Shown here: positions 25,510 through 34,735 of the stretch, one piece after another
How positions within the stretch are numbered: the first letter of the stretch is position 1
Layout of the letters: each line of letters begins with the position of its first letter
Notes under the pieces: model-generated
Database searches by the model: none
Seen by the model: only the letters and a program-made list of their open reading frames with translations
What the model was told of the DNA's origin: nothing
Position numbers and translations under genes: made by a program
Assembly: GCF_035956715.1 (NCBI RefSeq)
Contig: NZ_CP108381.1
Location: forward strand, 620,001-684,000
Source of the DNA: Nocardia sp. NBC_01329
GTDB lineage: Bacteria > Actinomycetota > Actinomycetes > Mycobacteriales > Mycobacteriaceae
DNA length: 64,000 nt
Direction of reading: 5' to 3'

Positions 25510-26573
25510 ATGTCATCTCTCCACTCGCGAGGTGATTTACCTACAGGCCGATACCCGGCCTTCTCGGCGCTGGAATTTTCGAAAATCAACTTTCTCGGTC
25601 CGGCGATCTTGTCCACATTTCCGAAATCGCCTTGTAGCGCTCGCCGGCTACGCTTCTCACCTCGGTCGCCGAATCCGTTGAGTGTCATCGGAGCTCACGT
25701 AGTAGGCGCGGCGAAGTTTTGGGTCAAGCGGGTTGGTGCGCGACCGGCCATCTCGGTTGCGGGCATCGGACTCGGGGTCCAGGGCCTGTCGAAACTACGA
25801 GAAGTGCTGATGGTCGAAAAGATCGCTGGCGCCAGCTCCCGAGCCTCGGTGATCGTTGGTATCGGCTCAGCTGAGCCGTTTCCTGGAGCTCGCCAGATCT
25901 GGGCAAGGGGCAATCGGCGACACTCGACAACGCCGGCGCGTCGGCTCATGGTGCTTCCTCCCCTGTTTGTCGATCGAGAGATGTCCACAGGGTCAAGGCC
26001 TGCGAAACATTGCCGTCGACAACTGTACCGTCATCTAACGGTACATGAAACAGGTGTTGTCGTAACTGGTGGGGGGCGCGGGAAATGCCTGTTCAATCGT
26101 GCTTGATCCGCTGGATCGGTCCGTTGCTTATGATCTTGCCGACAGTCAGTGAGACGATGAATGAGTCGGTTGCTGCGATTGCCGGATCAACGGCCGTGTC
26201 GAGCGACCGGTAGGTCATCTGTCACGACGTAGCGAGGGGGTCCGATCGGCCAACGCCGCCGAGGGCATCGCCGGAGTATTCCTGCTGGTCGAAGCCGTTG
26301 GTGGCCGGAGATTCGCCGACAGTGCACCCCGAGTACCTCTCGTAGGTGATTGCGGTCGCGTCGGAAGGGCTTCGACACCGCAGCGGCGGTGAGGGTTTCG
26401 CGCCACGGACCGGACAATAGGTCGTCGGCAACGGCTCCTGAAAGTATCAGTTCCATCGTCGTCGAGATCCCGACCGGTTGTCGTTCACCCGCCCGGTCCG
26501 GGTGTCATCCCCGACCGCACCGACCGTCTCATGGGAGCGCGAAGTCTCCGCGGTGGGATGACGTAACGTTGGC
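25510..26573. other. Unassigned 1.06-kb region
   Basis: No reading frame here has a recognisable motif, ribosome site or consistent third-position GC bias. GC content is lower than the average of the window around 25550-25900. Together with the atypical YczE gene next to it, this looks like acquired or decayed DNA. No repeats, tRNA or hairpin terminators were found. Confidence 0.45.
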
Positions 26574-28205
26574 ATGTGTCGGAAAGAGATTCGGTTTCGG
26601 TGGCGTGACGTGGCGGTCGAAGTACCGCATGAGGTAGCACTGTTCCTCAACATCATGGGAGTCCCCTACCCGGACATCGATGAGGATCAGATCCGTGAAC
26701 TCGCGCGGCAGGTACGGGATTTCGCCACCCGCGTAGCGAGCACCCACGAGTCGGTGACCGGCGCGATCCAGCAGATGGGTTCGGTGTACTCGGGCTACTC
26801 CTATGAGCAGCTGGTCGCGACATGGGGGCGGATCAGCGCCGACCACCTGGCGGGTCTCGACCGCGCCTGCCGGATCGCGGCGCGGGTACTCGACACGGCC
26901 GCGCAGGTGATCACCGTGGTGAAGGTTGTAGTGCTGGCCGAACTCGCCGCATTGGCGGCCGGTTACGCCGGCCTGATGGCCGCCTCGGTGGCGACCGCGG
27001 GGGTGTCGGCGGCACTCACCGCCGCGATCCGGGAAGCCGCGACCAGGGTGGTGTCGGCGCTGGAGCAGATGTTGCTCGGCTACATCATCGCGGAGGTGAT
27101 CGGCAAGGCTGTCGAACCGCTGGAGGACGTCGTCTCCCGCATGGTCAAGGGTGTCGTCGACGAGGCCGCCGACGCCCTCGGCGTGCCGCCACCGAGTACG
27201 AACCAGTCCGAATTGCGCATCGAACCGGACGAGGTGCTGCGCTACGCGCAGGTGCTCGACGATTACGCCGACGATGTTCTGGACCACGCTGTGCGGTTCG
27301 TCGATAACGTTGCGTCGCTGGACTTCACCACCCCATCGCGGCCAGGCGATCCGGGCCCGGCCGTCGGGCGGACAGCATCCGGCCCGGACAGTTCGACGGC
27401 CCCGGAGTCCACGGTTCGCACACCTGCCTCGTCGGAGCGGGCTGATGCGTTGTCCGCGTCGCCGGGGCCGGACGCATCGTCCTCGTGGTCTCGCACGGAT
27501 GTGTTGCCGTCGCCACCGCGGCAACCGGACGCCCCTGCACCTGCACCGGCACCGGGCGAGCGGGCGGGGAACGACGCGTCCCGGGCGGTGAACTCCTGGG
27601 CCCGCAGTCCGGTGACATCCGTTCGCGACGACTCGTCCCCGACCGGCGGAAGGGAGCATCCGGACAGGAGCGGCATCTCTCGCACGTTCGAACGCTCGGC
27701 GCCCGAAGCCCCGGAGCGGCTCGACAGCACGGCCGGCTCGTCGCCCGGCGGCAACGCCGATCTCCGAGCGGCCGCCCCGGCCACAGCCGACACCGGACCG
27801 CATCTCGTGGTGGCATCGGATCAGATCGATCGGAATGCGCCGGCCGCCGGCGGCGACCACGGGAGTTCGCGGGCGGCCGCCCCGAATCGCCCGCAATCCG
27901 ACGACAACGTGAGGTCCACGCCCTGGAGTCGGTCGGAGCGATCGGGTCAGCCGGGCCGCTCGCCGCGGCGACCGCCGCGCCGTCGCGCCGAACGTCGCGC
28001 CGGTCCTGTCGTCCTCCGCACCCCGGCGGACACCCCCTGGTCGGCCCGGCCCGCCGTAGCCGCTCCGAAGACGAAGGTGTTCCTGACGCGGGTCGACCGG
28101 CCCCGGCCGCCGTGTCAGAGCGACGAGACCCCCGGGAGATCCGATCGATCTTCTGCCACGGATCCATCCACGCCGAAACCCGTCGCCGCGGAACCTACTC
28201 CGTAA
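26574..28205 (+). CDS. WXG100-like (CpnT-type N-terminal) protein with long disordered tail
   Basis: A 543-residue protein. Residues about 14-215 match the N-terminal domain of the mycobacterial channel/toxin CpnT and of Nocardia polymorphic toxins: EVPHEVALFLNIMGVPYPDI, GSVYSGYSYEQLVATWG, a helical hairpin rich in Ala (VVVLAELAALAAGYAGLMA) and EVIGKAVEPLEDVV. Such domains direct export by type VII secretion. From about 240 to the end it is Ser/Pro/Asp/Arg-rich and disordered, with no folded toxin domain. The start may be ATG 26574 or GTG 26610. The last 11 bases overlap the convergent kinase gene. Either the toxin domain was lost or this is a carrier. Confidence 0.8.
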   Translation: MCRKEIRFRWRDVAVEVPHEVALFLNIMGVPYPDIDEDQIRELARQVRDFATRVASTHESVTGAIQQMGSVYSGYSYEQLVATWGRISADHLAGLDRACRIAARVLDTAAQVITVVKVVVLAELAALAAGYAGLMAASVATAGVSAALTAAIREAATRVVSALEQMLLGYIIAEVIGKAVEPLEDVVSRMVKGVVDEAADALGVPPPSTNQSELRIEPDEVLRYAQVLDDYADDVLDHAVRFVDNVASLDFTTPSRPGDPGPAVGRTASGPDSSTAPESTVRTPASSERADALSASPGPDASSSWSRTDVLPSPPRQPDAPAPAPAPGERAGNDASRAVNSWARSPVTSVRDDSSPTGGREHPDRSGISRTFERSAPEAPERLDSTAGSSPGGNADLRAAAPATADTGPHLVVASDQIDRNAPAAGGDHGSSRAAAPNRPQSDDNVRSTPWSRSERSGQPGRSPRRPPRRRAERRAGPVVLRTPADTPWSARPAVAAPKTKVFLTRVDRPRPPCQSDETPGRSDRSSATDPSTPKPVAAEPTP

Positions 28206-29019
28206 CCGCGGGCGGGATATCCAGGGCGGGCCAGTTGCCGCAGCGGCAGCGGTGGCGGAGCGAGAGCGCGTGATCGGCGGTGTCCTCCGGGACGGTCAGC
28301 GCCTCGGTCTCCACTCGGTAACCGGCGGCGCGAAACTCGGTGGCGTAGGCGTCCGCAGTGTCCGGACCACCGGTTCCGATCGCGAGCAGCACGTCGCCGC
28401 GGTCGCCGACAGTGTGGTCGACCGCCATGGCGGCCCACTTCAGCAGGTCCGGCCCGAGCACGTCGTCGGCGTGCGCATCGGTGGCGAGGACGAGATCCCA
28501 GCAATGCGGGTGATATGCCCGATAGCTACCCGGATCGATCAATGCCGGGGCGATACCGTCCCAGTCGCGGTACCGGCGGCGCAATGCGGTGGTCTTCCCG
28601 GATCCCGGCGGACCGGTGACGATCACCGCCACCGGTCGCGCCCGGGGGTACGGCGTCCCGATCGTTTCCGGTGCGATCCGATCCCGGAACAGGGCGGCGC
28701 GCGTTTCTCGGTCGAGTCCGCGGGTACGTGGCCCGCTTCGCGCGGGCGGATCCGGCCGCGGTGCCTCGACTTTCCTCGCCAGGATGGTGCCGTACTCACG
28801 AATCGTCTCGTCGACCGCCGCGCGGTTGCGGGGATCGAGTTCGGACAACTCGGCGAGGTATGCCCGACGCAGAGACCGCATCTCCTCGCGCGCAATGACG
28901 TCGCCGGCGCGCTCGGCCAGCGACTCGACCGCTGTGCACTGCGCCATGAGGCTGGTGAAGATATCCACCGCGGCCTCGTAGTGCAGCACCTGCTCCCATT
29001 CGGAAGGCGGCCCGGCCAC
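28195..29019 (-). CDS. Zeta-toxin-family kinase
   Basis: A 274-residue P-loop protein. The N-terminal ~120 residues are helical (YEAAVDIFTSLMAQCTAVE). The kinase core then has Walker A GPPGSGKTTALRR near residue 137, LIDPGSYRAYHP where zeta toxins read D(x)F(R/K)xxHP, and a VDHTV helix. Zeta toxins phosphorylate UDP-N-acetylglucosamine and so block cell-wall synthesis; some relatives are housekeeping kinases. GTG 29019 overlaps the stop of the second kinase (TAGTG), so the two are co-translated. No separate epsilon-type antitoxin gene is visible. Confidence 0.75.
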   Translation of the reverse strand: MAGPPSEWEQVLHYEAAVDIFTSLMAQCTAVESLAERAGDVIAREEMRSLRRAYLAELSELDPRNRAAVDETIREYGTILARKVEAPRPDPPARSGPRTRGLDRETRAALFRDRIAPETIGTPYPRARPVAVIVTGPPGSGKTTALRRRYRDWDGIAPALIDPGSYRAYHPHCWDLVLATDAHADDVLGPDLLKWAAMAVDHTVGDRGDVLLAIGTGGPDTADAYATEFRAAGYRVETEALTVPEDTADHALSLRHRCRCGNWPALDIPPAVTE

Positions 29020-30059
29020 TACAGCGACTCCGCGAACCGGCCGAGCAGCGGGATCGCCGACTGTTTGATCACATCGGCCTCTGTGCTCAAGCGTTCCCAG
29101 ACCGGTTCCTCGTCGGGGCGAAGCTGCCGACCGAGGGCGATGCCTTCGTCCAGGTCCTTCAGCTGATCGACGAAGCTACGCTGCTCGACCGCCGTCATCG
29201 GTCGATTGCGCTCGTACTCCATCAACTCCGATCCCTCCGGCTGCTTGGACCACGAACCCGACGACAGCCGGTCGTTCTCGAACAACACGTCGGTGCGCGA
29301 CCGTACCCGCAGGCCCTCGATCGATACCGGCGGCTCCGCGGACTCGAGTACTCGAACCAGATCGGCGGAGCCGTTGTAACACGCGTCCTGCGCGCCGGTG
29401 GGAACGTATCGGCCGGTGCCGCTCGCCAGGCGTTCCCGCAGGAAGCGGTTCAGGTTGGACAGCCGACTCTGCAACCGGCGGACGGCGAGCGCCTCGACCC
29501 GTGCTCCGTAGTCGTTGTGGTCGAACTTGCGCATGGTTCGAACCGCGCGCGCGAGATCACCCACGCCCTCCTCGAGAATGACGTTGTGGCGCTGGGCGAT
29601 CGCACGGTCGATGGCCATGTCGAGCCATCTCTCCGCCGTGGGATAAATGTGGTCACCAGCGGTGAAATCGTCGCGGACCCGCAGTTCCGCGTACCGCGGG
29701 TGAAATTTCATCAGATCGTCGCCGATCAGCACGACAGCGCCGCCCCGGTTCCGGAAGGAGTCGGCGACCTCTCGAATGACCGTCGACTTGCCCGCCGCCG
29801 ATTGACCGGTCACGACGACGAATTCGGGTCGCCAGAGGTTGCCCCGGGCGTTACCGAACGTCTCGGGAACGATTCTCCCGTCGAAGCGGCGAGCCATCTC
29901 CCGATCGGAGAGCCGGAAGGTCTCTGCGGCACTACGTACCGTGCCTGCCAGCCTGTGCCCCGTAGCCCTGAGGCTCCTACCTGCTCGGCCCACCGACGCC
30001 TCGATGCGGCGACTTCCTTTGCGTAGCGCAACAACGGCTGCCGTCACCGGCGTATTCAC
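29019..30059 (-). CDS. Zeta-toxin-family kinase, second copy
   Basis: About 346 residues. After a basic N-terminal region comes REMARRFDGRIVPETFGNA, then Walker A VVTGQSAAGKSTVIRE, GDDLMKFHPRY (the zeta D-x-x-x-x-HP box), and NVILEEGVGDLARAVR. The helical C-terminal ~100 residues are charged (VEQRSFVDQLKDLDEG). The GTG at 30059 is chosen because longer versions run under the divergent transporter; no strong ribosome site decides this. It is upstream partner of the other kinase, together facing the CpnT-like gene. Confidence 0.72.
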   Translation of the reverse strand: MNTPVTAAVVALRKGSRRIEASVGRAGRSLRATGHRLAGTVRSAAETFRLSDREMARRFDGRIVPETFGNARGNLWRPEFVVVTGQSAAGKSTVIREVADSFRNRGGAVVLIGDDLMKFHPRYAELRVRDDFTAGDHIYPTAERWLDMAIDRAIAQRHNVILEEGVGDLARAVRTMRKFDHNDYGARVEALAVRRLQSRLSNLNRFLRERLASGTGRYVPTGAQDACYNGSADLVRVLESAEPPVSIEGLRVRSRTDVLFENDRLSSGSWSKQPEGSELMEYERNRPMTAVEQRSFVDQLKDLDEGIALGRQLRPDEEPVWERLSTEADVIKQSAIPLLGRFAESL

Positions 30060-30372
30060 CGGGACTACTATTCCACGTCCCCGGTTCCCGGCGACGCCGA
30101 GCACAGCCGGACGGTATGCCGGAGAAAACGGCGTGCGTGCGTGCGGGCGTTCTCGCGATACACGGCGGGGCCGACGACGACCGCCGGCTGGAGCTCGACG
30201 GTGTGGTCGGTGGGGCGGAGGCGACGCGGAACCGCTGGTGAGGCCGCCGACCAGTCCCGATATTTCGGACCCCGCCACCGTGAAGTGGTTCCTACCTGCA
30301 CACTGAGTGGCGAGCGGCGCGTGACTCCGGTCACCGCGCACTCTGTGCACGAGTGAACGAGAGGGATCACGA

Positions 30373-31749
30373 ATGTCAGAGACCACCACCCCGGACCCGG
30401 ACGTGTCCACCGGGGGAACACCGGCCGCCGAACCCACATCGTCACGGGCGGCGACTCGTCGCGCTGTCTGGAACACGCTGCGCGGATCTTCGGGCAATCT
30501 CGTCGAGTGGTACGACGTCTACGTCTACACGGTGTTCGCCTCGTACTTCGAAAGTCATTTCTTCGATTCGGCGGACAAGAACTCCACCGTCTACGTGTAC
30601 GCGATCTTCGCCGTCACATTTCTCATGCGTCCGGTCGGCTCGTGGTTCTTCGGCCGCTACGCCGATCGCCGCGGCCGGCGGGCGGCGCTGACCTTCAGCG
30701 TTTCCCTCATGGCGGCGTGTTCGATGGTGATCGCGATCGTGCCGGGCCGGGAGACGATCGGCTTGGGGGCGGCCGTGATCCTGGTGCTGTGCAGGCTGGT
30801 GCAGGGGTTCGCGACCGGTGGCGAGTACGGCGCCTCGGCCACCTATATGTCCGAGGCCGCCACGCGGGAACGTCGCGGATTCTTCTCGTCGTTCCAGTAC
30901 GTGACCCTGATCGGTGGTCATGTGCTGGCCCAGCTCACCCTGTTGGTACTCCAGGTGTTCCTGGACAAGCAGGAGATCTCCGATTTCGGCTGGCGGATAG
31001 CCTTCTTCATCGGCGGCGTGGCCGCTGTCGTGGTGTTCTGGCTGCGCCGCAGTATGGACGAATCGCTCACCGAGGAGCAGCTCGACGCGGTCCGGCGCGG
31101 TGAGGACACCGAATCGGGCTCGCTTCGGGTACTGCTGCGCGAGTACTGGCGGCCGCTGCTGCTCTGTTTCCTGGTCACCATGGGTGGCACCCTCGCGTTC
31201 TACACCTACAGCGTGAACGCTCCGGCCATGGTCAAGACCGCTTTCGAAGATCGGGGCATGACGGCCACCTGGATCAACCTCGCCGGATTGATCTTCCTCA
31301 TGGTGTTGCAGCCGGTCGGTGGGCTGATCAGCGACAAGGTGGGCCGCAAACCCGTCCTGGTGTTCTTCGGGATCGGTGGCGTCGCCTACACCTGGTTCCT
31401 CATCGGTTTCCTCCAGGACGCGACATCGGTGGTGGGGACTCTGTCGGTGATCTGCGTCGGCTACGTCCTGCTCACCGGTTACACCTCCATCAATGCCATC
31501 GTCAAGGCCGAACTGTTTCCCTCTCGTATCCGAGCCCTCGGAGTGGGAGTCGGTTACGCCCTGGCCAATTCGGTGTTCGGCGGGACCGCGCCGATGATCT
31601 ATCAGGCTGCGAAGAACGGCGGGCAGGTGACGTGGTTCATCGTGTATGTGACCGTCGTCATCTTCGCTTCGCTGCTGGTATACGTGTTCGGTCTGAAGAA
31701 CAAGAGCGAGACAGAACTCGATCGGGAGCAAGGACGCGCGTTCGGATAG
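30373..31749 (+). CDS. MHS-family transporter (alpha-ketoglutarate permease-like)
   Basis: A 458-residue, 12-helix major facilitator of the metabolite:H+ symporter group. Diagnostic segments are GNLVEWYDVYVYTVFASYF at the first helix, RPVGSWFFGRYADRRGRR (motif A), LVQGFATGGEYGASATYMSE, and DKVGRKPVLVFFGIGG in the second half. Relatives take up alpha-ketoglutarate, shikimate or other organic acids. The ATG at 30373 follows GAGAGGGATCACGA. The N-terminal 35 residues are polar. It ends 49 bases from the convergent DUF5994 gene. Confidence 0.92.
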   Translation: MSETTTPDPDVSTGGTPAAEPTSSRAATRRAVWNTLRGSSGNLVEWYDVYVYTVFASYFESHFFDSADKNSTVYVYAIFAVTFLMRPVGSWFFGRYADRRGRRAALTFSVSLMAACSMVIAIVPGRETIGLGAAVILVLCRLVQGFATGGEYGASATYMSEAATRERRGFFSSFQYVTLIGGHVLAQLTLLVLQVFLDKQEISDFGWRIAFFIGGVAAVVVFWLRRSMDESLTEEQLDAVRRGEDTESGSLRVLLREYWRPLLLCFLVTMGGTLAFYTYSVNAPAMVKTAFEDRGMTATWINLAGLIFLMVLQPVGGLISDKVGRKPVLVFFGIGGVAYTWFLIGFLQDATSVVGTLSVICVGYVLLTGYTSINAIVKAELFPSRIRALGVGVGYALANSVFGGTAPMIYQAAKNGGQVTWFIVYVTVVIFASLLVYVFGLKNKSETELDREQGRAFG

Positions 31750-31798
31750 TGCCGCGGGCGCTGATCCCGTCGCCGCCGAAAGAACGCGGGGCGGAACC

Positions 31799-32278
31799 TC
31801 ACGCCTTCGGATGGTCCGCGGCGCCGCTCACGGCCGTGCGCATCTGTGTCTCCGCGGCGTCAGCGGGCGTGGCGGGCGGGATCACCAGTATTCGTATTCG
31901 CCGATTGTGCGCGCCGAAGACATACATCACCTCGAGCGGCTGGTCCGGAAGCGGTCCGGTGACCTCGATCCCGTCGGAAGGATCGATGCCTCGCTGAGAC
32001 AGGCTCAGCCGGTTCCAGTCGAAGGCGATCCGGGTGGTCGCCCCCAAGCGCGTGGTGAGGGCGGTGATCAGGTCGTGCAATTCGGTCGTGAGATTGTCGG
32101 TCCTGGGCCACCACGCACCGTCGAGGCTCCCGGTGGGTGCGGCGGGGTCGCCGAGCACCAGTCGCGGCGTGCGGGTGGGTGCGGCGAAGGGCTGGCTGCC
32201 GTCGGCCGGGGTCCGGGGGTGGCCGTCGCCGCGCTCGGGTGCGCGACCACCGCTCGTGCCCTGCGGGTCATCTGTCAT
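31799..32278 (-). CDS. DUF5994 family protein (copy 1)
   Basis: A 159-residue protein of unknown function. The family core is seen as TPRLVLGD, DGAWWPRTDNLTTELHDLI and a following beta-rich part with RIAFDWNRLSLSQR and LEVMYVFGAHNRRIRILVIPP. The first 40 residues are disordered. Start ATG 32278 overlaps the stop of copy 2 by four bases (ATGA), so they are translationally coupled. Three paralogues occur within 1.7 kb. No catalytic residues are obvious; the family is found mainly in mycolata and other Actinobacteria. Confidence 0.82.
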   Translation of the reverse strand: MTDDPQGTSGGRAPERGDGHPRTPADGSQPFAAPTRTPRLVLGDPAAPTGSLDGAWWPRTDNLTTELHDLITALTTRLGATTRIAFDWNRLSLSQRGIDPSDGIEVTGPLPDQPLEVMYVFGAHNRRIRILVIPPATPADAAETQMRTAVSGAADHPKA

Positions 32279-32853
32279 ATCCGCCTACCGGAGGTTCGCG
32301 CGAGCGTGCGAAGCGGTGGCGCGCCGTGGCCACCTTCGTTGTCCCAGCGGTGGAACGCGGCGGCATCCGCGGTGCGCTCCGGGCTGTTGCCTTCGGCGGC
32401 TGACATCAGTTCTTCGGCGGTGAGTTCGTTGCCGGGCCGGGACGCGGCGGACAGCAGCGCCTGTGCGGTCGCGGCCTCGGTTTCCGCGGGGATCACCAGT
32501 AGAACGCGGCGGGTACGGTCCGAGCCCAGGAAACAGAGAGTGTGCGCGGGTAGATGCCGGTATCCGTCGAGGCGAACCGGACACCCACCGACCGTCGTAC
32601 GCTTCGGTGCCGGCCCCCAAGTATCCGTGTCGTACATGATTCGATCGACTGCGCCCGCCCGTCCGCGCTGCAATGCCGCGAGACCGGCGAGCTCGGTGAC
32701 CAGATCGTCGGTACGGGGCCACCAGGCACCGTCCACGATCCCGGGCCGCGGTGCCCTCGGTGTCGGCAGCCGCCGCGACGCCGGCGCCGCGCCGCTGCGG
32801 AGGGAGAAACGTGCTGGGTGCTCCAGCGGGATCTTCTTCTGTTGTAGCGTCAT
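32275..32853 (-). CDS. DUF5994 family protein (copy 2)
   Basis: A 192-residue paralogue with VDGAWWPRTDDLVTELAGL, RIMYDTDTWGPAPKR and VRLDGYRHLPAHTLCFLG, followed by VLLVIPAETEAATAQALL and a C-terminal helical extension (ELTAEELMSAAEGN) that copy 1 lacks. The ATG at 32853 follows AGGAG and is preferred to an in-frame ATG at 32937 that would add 28 irregular residues. A 21-base operator-like site lies about 100 bases upstream (32955-32975), shared with two TetR promoters further right. Confidence 0.83.
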   Translation of the reverse strand: MTLQQKKIPLEHPARFSLRSGAAPASRRLPTPRAPRPGIVDGAWWPRTDDLVTELAGLAALQRGRAGAVDRIMYDTDTWGPAPKRTTVGGCPVRLDGYRHLPAHTLCFLGSDRTRRVLLVIPAETEAATAQALLSAASRPGNELTAEELMSAAEGNSPERTADAAAFHRWDNEGGHGAPPLRTLARTSGRRI

Positions 32854-32954
32854 CGCGACGCTCCTGACCGGGACCGGGTAGCGGCCCCTATAACGATCAT
32901 GACGATCTCTCGGATCTGTTCGGTACTTCCAGTACACGCTGACCCGGGCTCGAT

Positions 32955-32975
32955 GTCAACAGTGTAGGTCTACGC
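32955..32975. promoter_or_regulatory. Operator-like site A
   Basis: GTCAACAGTGTAGGTCTACGC (described in two parts: GTCAACAG and TGTAGGTCTACGC) lies upstream of the copy 2/copy 1 DUF5994 pair. Sites B (36240) and C (37847) share 14 or more of the 21 positions with it, including TGTAG and TAC. Confidence 0.5.
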
Positions 32976-33010
32976 CATAGGGCCCGGATATGGCCTGTCG
33001 GTCGCCGTTC

Positions 33011-33478
33011 TCATCCGCTTCGGCGCGCTGCAGTGCGCTGACGGGCTCTGAGCCACGTGGCGATTTCCAGTTCCGACCCACCGTCGGGATCCCTGAGCTG
33101 CCGGGCCGTGCTCACGCCGGCCTCGACGACCGGGGTGAGGAGCCGAAGGGTCAGTGTGGTGCCGGCCCCGACGATATCGAGAACGCGCGCGGGCCGACGC
33201 CGGTAACCGTCGAGCCGTATACATCGCCCGCCGCTGTCCAGCTCCCGCGGTGCGGTGGACCACTCGTCGAGGTGATAGATCACGCGCCGGACCGGACCGA
33301 ATCCGGGTTGCAGCGCCCGGAACAGGAGTGCGAGTTCGACGACGAGATCACGGCTGTGCGGCCACCAGACGCCGTCGGCGTCCCCGCCCGCGGCATCCAG
33401 CTCGAGCCGCAGGCGGCGGGCCGACCACTCCGGGCGGCGAGCGCTGAATCCGTTCGGTTGTGGCGTCATGATCGACAC
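33011..33478 (-). CDS. DUF5994 family protein (copy 3)
   Basis: A 155-residue paralogue with RRLRLELDAAGGDADGVWWPHSRDLVVELALL, shown here as VWWPHSRDLVVELALLFRAL, then RRVIYHLDEWSTAPREL and CIRLDGYRRRPARVLDIVG. The C-terminus (EIATWLRARQR) is helical. The DGVWWPHSRDL box is closest to the family consensus. It is transcribed in the same direction as copies 1 and 2 but separated from them by about 160 bases with site A. Confidence 0.83.
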   Translation of the reverse strand: MSIMTPQPNGFSARRPEWSARRLRLELDAAGGDADGVWWPHSRDLVVELALLFRALQPGFGPVRRVIYHLDEWSTAPRELDSGGRCIRLDGYRRRPARVLDIVGAGTTLTLRLLTPVVEAGVSTARQLRDPDGGSELEIATWLRARQRTAARRSG

Positions 33479-33506
33479 TCCTGTCGCGCGACGTGTCGCA
33501 CAGTAC

Positions 33507-34514
33507 CTACGACTCCCGGCTCAGTCGCCGGGCCTGTTGCTGGGTGGAGAGCAGCGCGAGAGTCGCTTCAGCGCCTTGATTCTCGTTGCTCCCGGTGTGG
33601 TCCAATCCGTCGGAACAGCCGGAGCTGTCCGGGTCGAGCAGCGGGGTGCCGACATCGTTGGCGCCCCGGAACCAGGCTTCGCACAGCATGACCGCGTCCT
33701 TCCACCGGCGGTCGGCGGTGGCATCGTAGGCGCGGGCGCAGGCATCGGCCAGACATGCGACCTCGACGGGCTGCTGGTCGAAACCGGGGCGAGGTTCCCC
33801 GGTCGCCCAGCCGTCGATCGGGGTCACCGAGAGGTGATCGCCGGCCGTCTCGGTTTCGAGTAGCCAGCGCAACATCGCCAGTCCGTCCGCCTGTATTCGC
33901 TCTCTGCCGGGTAACGAGCCGACCACGAGCAACGCTTCGGCCAGTACGGCGTTGGCGTATTCCAGTCGTGACTCGGGCCACCGCCAGTCGAATCGACGGG
34001 TGGGCGCACCGATCAGTATCGCCGTATCGTCCAAATAATCACGGGCACAGTGATTTCCCGGGTGTGCGCGCAAGACCTCGGCCGCGCCCAGCGCACCGAA
34101 AGCCATCGCACGAGCAGAACGGGGTCGTTGCCGGGCAGCGACCGTGAAATGCGCCAGCGCGGTCTGCGCCAGGTCGGGCCGGTGTGCCACAACGGTGCCC
34201 AGGGCCCACAACGCGCGGCCCCAGTGATCGTCGAGGCTCGGTTCGTCCTGCCAGTGCCGGTCCGATCCGCGCCGGTTGTGACAACGTCCGTCCGGAGTGA
34301 GCGCATCGACCACGAAGTCGAAATACACCTGGATGAGGTCGAGCAGCTGTTGGGTGGGCTCGGCTTCACGAATGGCGACGACGAGGCCGCGCGCGACATC
34401 GTCCACGCAGTAGCCGTATTCGACAAGGGGTTCGGTGAGTCTCGCGTGTTCGAAGATCCCGCATTCGTCACTGAGCCGGAACAGATGCGCGTAGGAGACG
34501 GTGATCGTAGTCAT
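33507..34514 (-). CDS. Alpha/alpha-barrel protein, glycosyltransferase-associated type
   Basis: A 335-residue, mostly helical protein. SYAHLFRLSDECGIFEHARL, EYGYCVDDVARGLVVA, and HWGRALWALGTVVAHRP, together with NAVLAEALLVVG and WKDAVMLCEAWFRG, mark a six-hairpin alpha/alpha-toroid seen as the C-terminal half of some actinobacterial glycosyltransferases and as a stand-alone protein. Asp pairs (VDD, LDD) could be catalytic. Start ATG 34514 gives the family N-terminus. Its stop lies 28 bases from copy 3 of DUF5994. Whether it hydrolyses or only binds sugars is unknown. Confidence 0.72.
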   Translation of the reverse strand: MTTITVSYAHLFRLSDECGIFEHARLTEPLVEYGYCVDDVARGLVVAIREAEPTQQLLDLIQVYFDFVVDALTPDGRCHNRRGSDRHWQDEPSLDDHWGRALWALGTVVAHRPDLAQTALAHFTVAARQRPRSARAMAFGALGAAEVLRAHPGNHCARDYLDDTAILIGAPTRRFDWRWPESRLEYANAVLAEALLVVGSLPGRERIQADGLAMLRWLLETETAGDHLSVTPIDGWATGEPRPGFDQQPVEVACLADACARAYDATADRRWKDAVMLCEAWFRGANDVGTPLLDPDSSGCSDGLDHTGSNENQGAEATLALLSTQQQARRLSRES

Positions 34515-34598
34515 ATGCTCAGCCCCAGACCGCTGCACGGTGAACGAAACCGGCCCTCGTGGGTAATCGGAGGTCCGCTGGTTCGGATTTGCACATGT

Positions 34599-34735
34599 TC
34601 ACCTTTCTTTATCCGGCCGACGTCGGCTGCGGCGCTGCCGGGAGCCGTCGGGCCGGCTGTTCGTGCCGCTGTGCGACTCGAAGTGCGTATCGCTACGAGG
34701 CCATCCGGCGCCGTCGATGCTGCCGGTCTCCGCCG
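34599..34735 (-). pseudogene. Degenerate DUF5994 fragment
   Basis: The reverse strand encodes ETGSIDGAGWPRSDTHFESH, a recognisable but mutated DUF5994 box (consensus DGAWWPRSxDL), within 45 codons lacking the rest of the family. It overlaps the last 14 codons of the desaturase in another frame, so the desaturase C-terminus may run into this relic. Confidence 0.45.

Noticed and set aside
32854..32937. Longer start for DUF5994 copy 2.
   Set aside because: The extra 28 residues are Arg/Tyr-rich and unlike the family; ATG 32853 has an AGGAG site.
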